Source of the DNA: Candidatus Peribacterales bacterium
GTDB lineage: Bacteria; Patescibacteriota; Gracilibacteria; Peribacterales; Peribacteraceae
Length of the DNA stretch: 9,789 nucleotides
NCBI GenBank assembly: GCA_020059985.1
Contig: JAGVCI010000084.1
Coordinates: 1-9,789, forward strand
Direction: 5' to 3'
Each line of letters begins with the position of its first letter. Positions within the stretch are counted from its first letter, which is position 1. Positions 6,260 to 9,789 of the stretch are shown here, piece by piece. The position numbers were made by a program, and so were the translations under genes. Below the pieces are notes generated by a model. It was not told where the DNA came from and did no database searches. It saw nothing but the letters and a program-made list of their open reading frames with translations.

Positions 6260-7255
6260 TTAGAGCGCGCGCTCGGCGACAACGAGGGGCAGGGACTGAA
6301 GTCTTTTTTGCATCTCTGTGTCTCCGAGTAAACCAGCTTGGGCGCCTATGGAGCCGACGACACTGGCAGCATTGATAGTACCAGCACGGAGCGCCTCCGG
6401 CAAGGTCTTCCCCGTGAGAAGTGCCCATGTGGCCGCACATCCAAAAGCGTCTCCAGCGCCTGTGGTATCCACCACAGTGACATCGGTGAGGATCGGACAG
6501 TGGTAGATTTTCGAGCCATCCGAGGCGAGTGTGCCTTTCGTTCCCTGCGTGATGCAGACATTCTTCACGCCGAGTGCGAGGAGGTGACGGATCGCGTCTT
6601 CGACAGTTTTTTCCTTCGTGAATTTTAGTGCCTCATCATCATTCACCAGGAGGAGATCGGTGTGAGAGAGCAGTGCACGTTGATGCGTGTCTGCGGTACC
6701 GCGGTCCAACTGACATCCACCGGGGTTCCACGTGAAACACACGCTCGTTTCTTCGGCGAGCATGGTGACGATGTCATCGTGGATGTTGCAGCCGGTCTCT
6801 TGGATGTGATTTAAGTACACCCAGTTATTTTCTCGGATCGCCGCACGATCAAACGTCGCGTCATGCAGGTGTTCGTTGGTGCCTGGGTCGTAGAGAATCA
6901 CGCGCTCACCGTTCTCGGCAGAGAGGATGATCGAAAAACTGGAGACTTCGTTCTCTACAACAGTGAGAGACTTCGTGTCGACTCCCTCTTTTTCCATATT
7001 CTTCTTCAGTTTCTCTCCCCACTGATCCGATCCAACGACGCCAGAGAAACTCGCGCGACATCCAAGCCGTGCGAGACCGACCGACGTGTTGGATGCTCCA
7101 CCTCCACATGTCTCGATCACATCGGACACACGAACTTTCGCGCCGAGTGGAAGAAGAAAAGCCTCGCGTCCCTCGTACGTACCCGTGACCGTGCCTGGCG
7201 TTCGCACGAAAAGATCATAGGTCGCACCGCCGATGGAAATCGTTCGAAGCGACAT
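6260..7255 (-). CDS. PfkB-family carbohydrate/nucleoside kinase
   Basis: This encodes 331 residues, a normal length for the ribokinase/PfkB family, which transfers phosphate from ATP to a sugar or nucleoside hydroxyl in the cytoplasm. The N-terminal family signature is GGGASNTSVGLARLG at 51-65 (substrate side). N205-D-D-E208 matches the NxxE Mg/phosphate motif. The second signature, DTTGAGDAFGCA at 263-274, contains the anion hole GAG and the expected catalytic base Asp269. TQGTKGT at 236-242 fits the ATP-side loop. The key residues are intact, so the enzyme should be active. The substrate cannot be read from sequence: ribokinase, adenosine kinase or another sugar kinase are all possible, and no pathway partner is next to it. 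The ATG start lies in an AT-rich leader without a clear Shine-Dalgarno. The stop is TAA. Confidence 0.94.
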   Translation of the reverse strand: MSLRTISIGGATYDLFVRTPGTVTGTYEGREAFLLPLGAKVRVSDVIETCGGGASNTSVGLARLGCRASFSGVVGSDQWGEKLKKNMEKEGVDTKSLTVVENEVSSFSIILSAENGERVILYDPGTNEHLHDATFDRAAIRENNWVYLNHIQETGCNIHDDIVTMLAEETSVCFTWNPGGCQLDRGTADTHQRALLSHTDLLLVNDDEALKFTKEKTVEDAIRHLLALGVKNVCITQGTKGTLASDGSKIYHCPILTDVTVVDTTGAGDAFGCAATWALLTGKTLPEALRAGTINAASVVGSIGAQAGLLGDTEMQKRLQSLPLVVAERAL

Positions 7256-7272
7256 AAAATTAAGAGGATGGG

Positions 7273-7348
7273 TAAATTGTTAAATTGTTATATTGTGATA
7301 CTGAAGTTCGATAATCGCTTGCGAACAATATATCAATTTTACAATTTT
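7273..7348. repeat. AT-rich inverted repeat of 8-bp units between surface-protein and kinase genes
   Basis: The left arm, 7273-7296, is three tandem octamers: TAAATTGT, TAAATTGT, TATATTGT. The right arm, 7325-7348, read in reverse complement, is AAAATTGT, AAAATTGA, TATATTGT. The arms match at 21 of 24 positions around a 28-bp centre, which itself holds CGATAATCG and a GTTCG/CGAAC pair. No U-run follows, so an intrinsic terminator is unlikely. It could be an operator array, a promoter region or a small dispersed repeat. Confidence 0.75.
7287..7292 (-). promoter_or_regulatory. Possible -10 element for the kinase gene
   Basis: On the minus strand this reads TATAAC, one mismatch from TATAAT. Transcription would begin about 25 bases before the kinase ATG at 7255. 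No good -35 box lies at the expected spacing; the nearest candidates match about half of TTGACA. The site is inside the inverted repeat, so a protein bound there could control it. This is weak evidence in AT-rich sequence. Confidence 0.2.
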
Positions 7349-7355
7349 TCATGTC

Positions 7356-9789
7356 CTATCTTCGGTATCTTTCCTCCATCTCTCTTAAAAAGGAAAGTGT
7401 CATGCGCATGGAGCGGCGTCGGTTCCACTGGAGGTAGACGACGAATGCAGCAACCGCGAAGGTGATCCACCAAACGAGTGCCGGGATACCCGTCGTCGGA
7501 GTCTCCGGAGCACCGCTGTGCGCATTGTTTCCCGGAATCGTGCTCGCACCCAGGTCACCGGGGATGGGTGTTCCAGGTGTCGGGCGGAAACCCGTTGCAC
7601 TCGAAGAAGGAGTGCCTTCACCCGAAGCGGCGAGCTCGCGAAGCACTTCGCCCGTGGTCGTCACCGGTGTGAGACGCACGGTGTAGGGGATTCCGTTGAT
7701 CAGGTCGCGCAGGTTGTAGGCCTGTAGGTCTCCGCTGATACTGCGCTGCTCGGTGAGTTTTTCCGCACTTACGCCGTACTCGAGTACATAAGAGGAGAGG
7801 GGAACGTTTCCTGCGATTTTGTCCCATTCAATGAGGAGGGCGCCGTCTTGCGCGGTGACCGTGAGGGCCATGCCGAGGATCGTCGCCTGCACAGTGTCAC
7901 TCTTCGCCGAGCTCTCGCGGTCCTCGAGGAGCGCCGTCACGGCAAAGTAGTAATCGGTTCCCGCTTCCAGTCCTGCAACGGTCACTGCTGCGGTCGCACG
8001 GTCGGTATCTAGTGTGTAAAGGAAGTTATCCGGTTCCGTTCCGACGTAGACGCGGTACGCATCGACTCGCGTTTCGGTCACCGGCTCCCACGTGAGGTCG
8101 ACAGCATTCGCTTTTGCGGAAACTGCGAGACCCGTGACGATCGGGAGACTGCCCTTCTGGATGATCAACGTATTACGAACCTCTGTTTCATTCCCCGCAC
8201 GGTCGGTTGCCGTCACAATTGGCTGGTACGTTCCAGCCTCGGGCGCGGTGAACTCCAATTCGTAAATACCCGATCCACTTCCCGTCTCTGCGAGGGTGAA
8301 CGTGTCCTCATCAATAGTGAACGTGACGACGATGTCCGTCTCAGTCTTCACGGTTACGGTTGCGACTGCGGCTGCCTCCGGTTGTACTGGGAGGAGCGTG
8401 ACGAGATCGATTTCGGGCTCAGTGTTATCCAACTTCAGTCGGATGTTACCGGTGTCGTAGAGTCCGGTTTCGTCACGGATGCGCAGCGTGTGATCCACCT
8501 GGTCCGGGTGCAGAGTGACGGGGATCGCGAAGTTTCCTTCGAGGTCCGTCTCACCTGTGATGTCTTGGATGCCACCCGTGACAACGAGGTTGGCAAACGG
8601 AGGGCCTTTACCCTCGAGGACGATGGCGGTCTCATGCACGTAGCCACCGTCGCGGTGTGACGTGAGCGTGATGGTCGGGTTGATACTTCCTCCATCGCCA
8701 CCGACGAGGGTGACAGTCTGACCGAAGACCGCGGGATTGGCGCGGTCCTCGACGTAGAGAATGTGTTCACCTGGAGTGCGGAATCGCAGTCCGAGCGTGA
8801 GAACTTTCTCGCCCAAGTTCTGAGGAAGGAACTGCACCTCTCCACCGAGGGGGAGGATGGCAGTCGGGTCCGTCGAGGAGAGGAGGGCGACGCCCGTGTA
8901 GTCCTCAACACGTCGACCAGAGGCGTCCACTGCCGTGATGCGGATGGTGGCGTCTTCGTTCACGTCCATTTCGAGAGGTGCCTCAACAACGAAGCTCGCG
9001 ACTGGTCCGAAGCTCGCAACCTGACCGTAAAGTGTGCGTCCGAGAAGATTACCAACGATGTTGTTTCCATACATGGCACCCGTCGTACGTGTGTTCGGCC
9101 TGTAAAGTGTCGGTGAACTGTAGGTCGATGATGTTCCGTAGGTCGGTCCGTACGTTGGGTAAGTCTGATACGAGGAAACAGAAGCGGTGTACGGTCCGCC
9201 GATTCCACGCGAATCTTCCGCGACTATCGCAGCACCAGCTTGCAACACTTTTCCGCTAATCAGATCGATTGCTCGGAGTGTTACTGTGCCCGGGGCAACG
9301 GTCGTGACGACAAAAGACTGAATGCCGCTCGTATCAGTTTCATTGGCCATCGGGGTCACAGAGTCCGTTGTGCGACTCGCGATAAGCTGCACCGGACGAC
9401 CGCTCAACGTATTGCCGAAACGATCACGGAGAATGACATCGACGATTGCTTCATCCGCGCCATCCGCCGCGATCGACGGGCGGTCGGCCTGCACAGAACT
9501 GCCGACGGTATCGACAGTATCCGAGAGCACCTGGAACGAGGTCTGTCCCATCAACGTGTTTCCGTCATACAGCTCCACTCCGTAGCGACCGGCGACTTCC
9601 GTTTCGCTTCCACTGAGTGACACACGAGTCTGTGCGTTGGCCACTCCCGTCACAGCGTGTACTTCCTCGGGTCCGTAGGGAGGAACAACAACGATGGTGG
9701 CTTCATCCTTCGGCGCGAATTTCTCGACAACCACTGTGGTTCCGAGTCCGGCAACCGTGTCACTGGCCGAGAGGAGAGCTGCAAGAACA
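7356..9789 (-). CDS. Large Ig-like/FN3 surface protein with C-terminal membrane anchor (5' partial)
   Basis: The frame stays open through the right edge, encoding LAALLSASDTVAGLGTT upstream of the GTG at 9734, so the true start and any signal peptide are outside. About 810 residues are visible. From the GTG, the domains run as follows: a Big-1/invasin-like Ig domain at about 75-172 (DGADEAIVDVILRDRFGN), a Tyr/Ser/Thr/Gly-rich stretch at 176-240, Ig-like beta domains at about 245-345, 353-437 and 440-527 (the last with TATDRAGNETEV), and two fibronectin type III domains at about 529-620 and 622-709. A Pro/Ser/Thr/Gly-rich linker follows at 709-748. The C-terminus has PTTG, a hydrophobic span at 750-770 (IPALVWWITFAVAAFVVYLQ) and a basic NRRRSMR plus a short helix. 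The domains should face outward with the C-terminus inside, which suits attachment or envelope structure. No catalytic domain is seen. The stop is TAG. Confidence 0.93.
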   Translation of the reverse strand, partial: VLAALLSASDTVAGLGTTVVVEKFAPKDEATIVVVPPYGPEEVHAVTGVANAQTRVSLSGSETEVAGRYGVELYDGNTLMGQTSFQVLSDTVDTVGSSVQADRPSIAADGADEAIVDVILRDRFGNTLSGRPVQLIASRTTDSVTPMANETDTSGIQSFVVTTVAPGTVTLRAIDLISGKVLQAGAAIVAEDSRGIGGPYTASVSSYQTYPTYGPTYGTSSTYSSPTLYRPNTRTTGAMYGNNIVGNLLGRTLYGQVASFGPVASFVVEAPLEMDVNEDATIRITAVDASGRRVEDYTGVALLSSTDPTAILPLGGEVQFLPQNLGEKVLTLGLRFRTPGEHILYVEDRANPAVFGQTVTLVGGDGGSINPTITLTSHRDGGYVHETAIVLEGKGPPFANLVVTGGIQDITGETDLEGNFAIPVTLHPDQVDHTLRIRDETGLYDTGNIRLKLDNTEPEIDLVTLLPVQPEAAAVATVTVKTETDIVVTFTIDEDTFTLAETGSGSGIYELEFTAPEAGTYQPIVTATDRAGNETEVRNTLIIQKGSLPIVTGLAVSAKANAVDLTWEPVTETRVDAYRVYVGTEPDNFLYTLDTDRATAAVTVAGLEAGTDYYFAVTALLEDRESSAKSDTVQATILGMALTVTAQDGALLIEWDKIAGNVPLSSYVLEYGVSAEKLTEQRSISGDLQAYNLRDLINGIPYTVRLTPVTTTGEVLRELAASGEGTPSSSATGFRPTPGTPIPGDLGASTIPGNNAHSGAPETPTTGIPALVWWITFAVAAFVVYLQWNRRRSMRMTLSFLREMEERYRR

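Noticed and set aside
7256..7355. Intrinsic terminator after the surface-protein gene
   Set aside because: The inverted repeat has an almost pure A-U stem, a long loop and no following U-run on the minus strand.
1..9789. Alternative genetic code with TGA as Gly (Gracilibacteria-type)
   Set aside because: Long frames contain no in-frame TGA, glycine is encoded normally, and domains such as PfkB and FN3 read through intact under the standard code.

Overview
The window carries five protein-coding genes and almost no non-coding DNA. I infer a Patescibacteria (CPR) genome, perhaps of the Peregrinibacteria/Peribacteria type. The reasons are a recognisable small hypothetical protein that I remember from CPR genomes, a large membrane-anchored Ig/FN3 surface protein, a lone PfkB-type kinase, start codons without clear Shine-Dalgarno sequences, and short AT-rich or REP-like intergenic repeats. 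Long open frames without in-frame TGA, with TAA/TAG stops, argue against the TGA=Gly code of Gracilibacteria/Absconditabacteria. The lineage is an inference, not something the sequence proves.

Layout. Positions 1-4248 (+) hold the 3' part of a very large gene whose start lies left of the window. Its product is an array of at least seven helix-turn-helix (HTH) modules that look like the DNA-binding domain of IS3-type transposase OrfA proteins. Two copies of a second, winged-helix-like module are interspersed, with acidic linkers and a C-terminal region holding possible degenerate copies. There is no transposase catalytic domain in the visible part. Six bases later it converges on a leftward block. 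Read in transcription order, that block is: a large surface protein (9789-7356, start outside the window), a PfkB-family sugar/nucleoside kinase (7255-6260), a 209-residue conserved hypothetical protein (6220-5591), and a membrane-anchored TPR protein (5544-4255, or 5589 with a GTG start).

How the genes may work together. The kinase, the 209-aa protein and the TPR protein are spaced 39 and 46 bp apart and may be one transcript. No shared pathway is evident. The surface protein is separated from the kinase by 100 bp of AT-rich sequence built from an inverted array of 8-bp units, a likely regulatory or repetitive element. A second small element, a palindrome with the GTCATTGCGAG core known from dispersed bacterial repeats, sits between the 209-aa gene and the TPR gene and argues for the ATG start of the latter.

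The strongest candidate for something undescribed is the HTH-array protein. It appears to be a multi-HTH protein with diversified recognition helices that grew by internal duplication, including one unit of exactly 225 codons. No tRNA, rRNA, CRISPR array, intact insertion sequence or convincing intrinsic terminator was seen.
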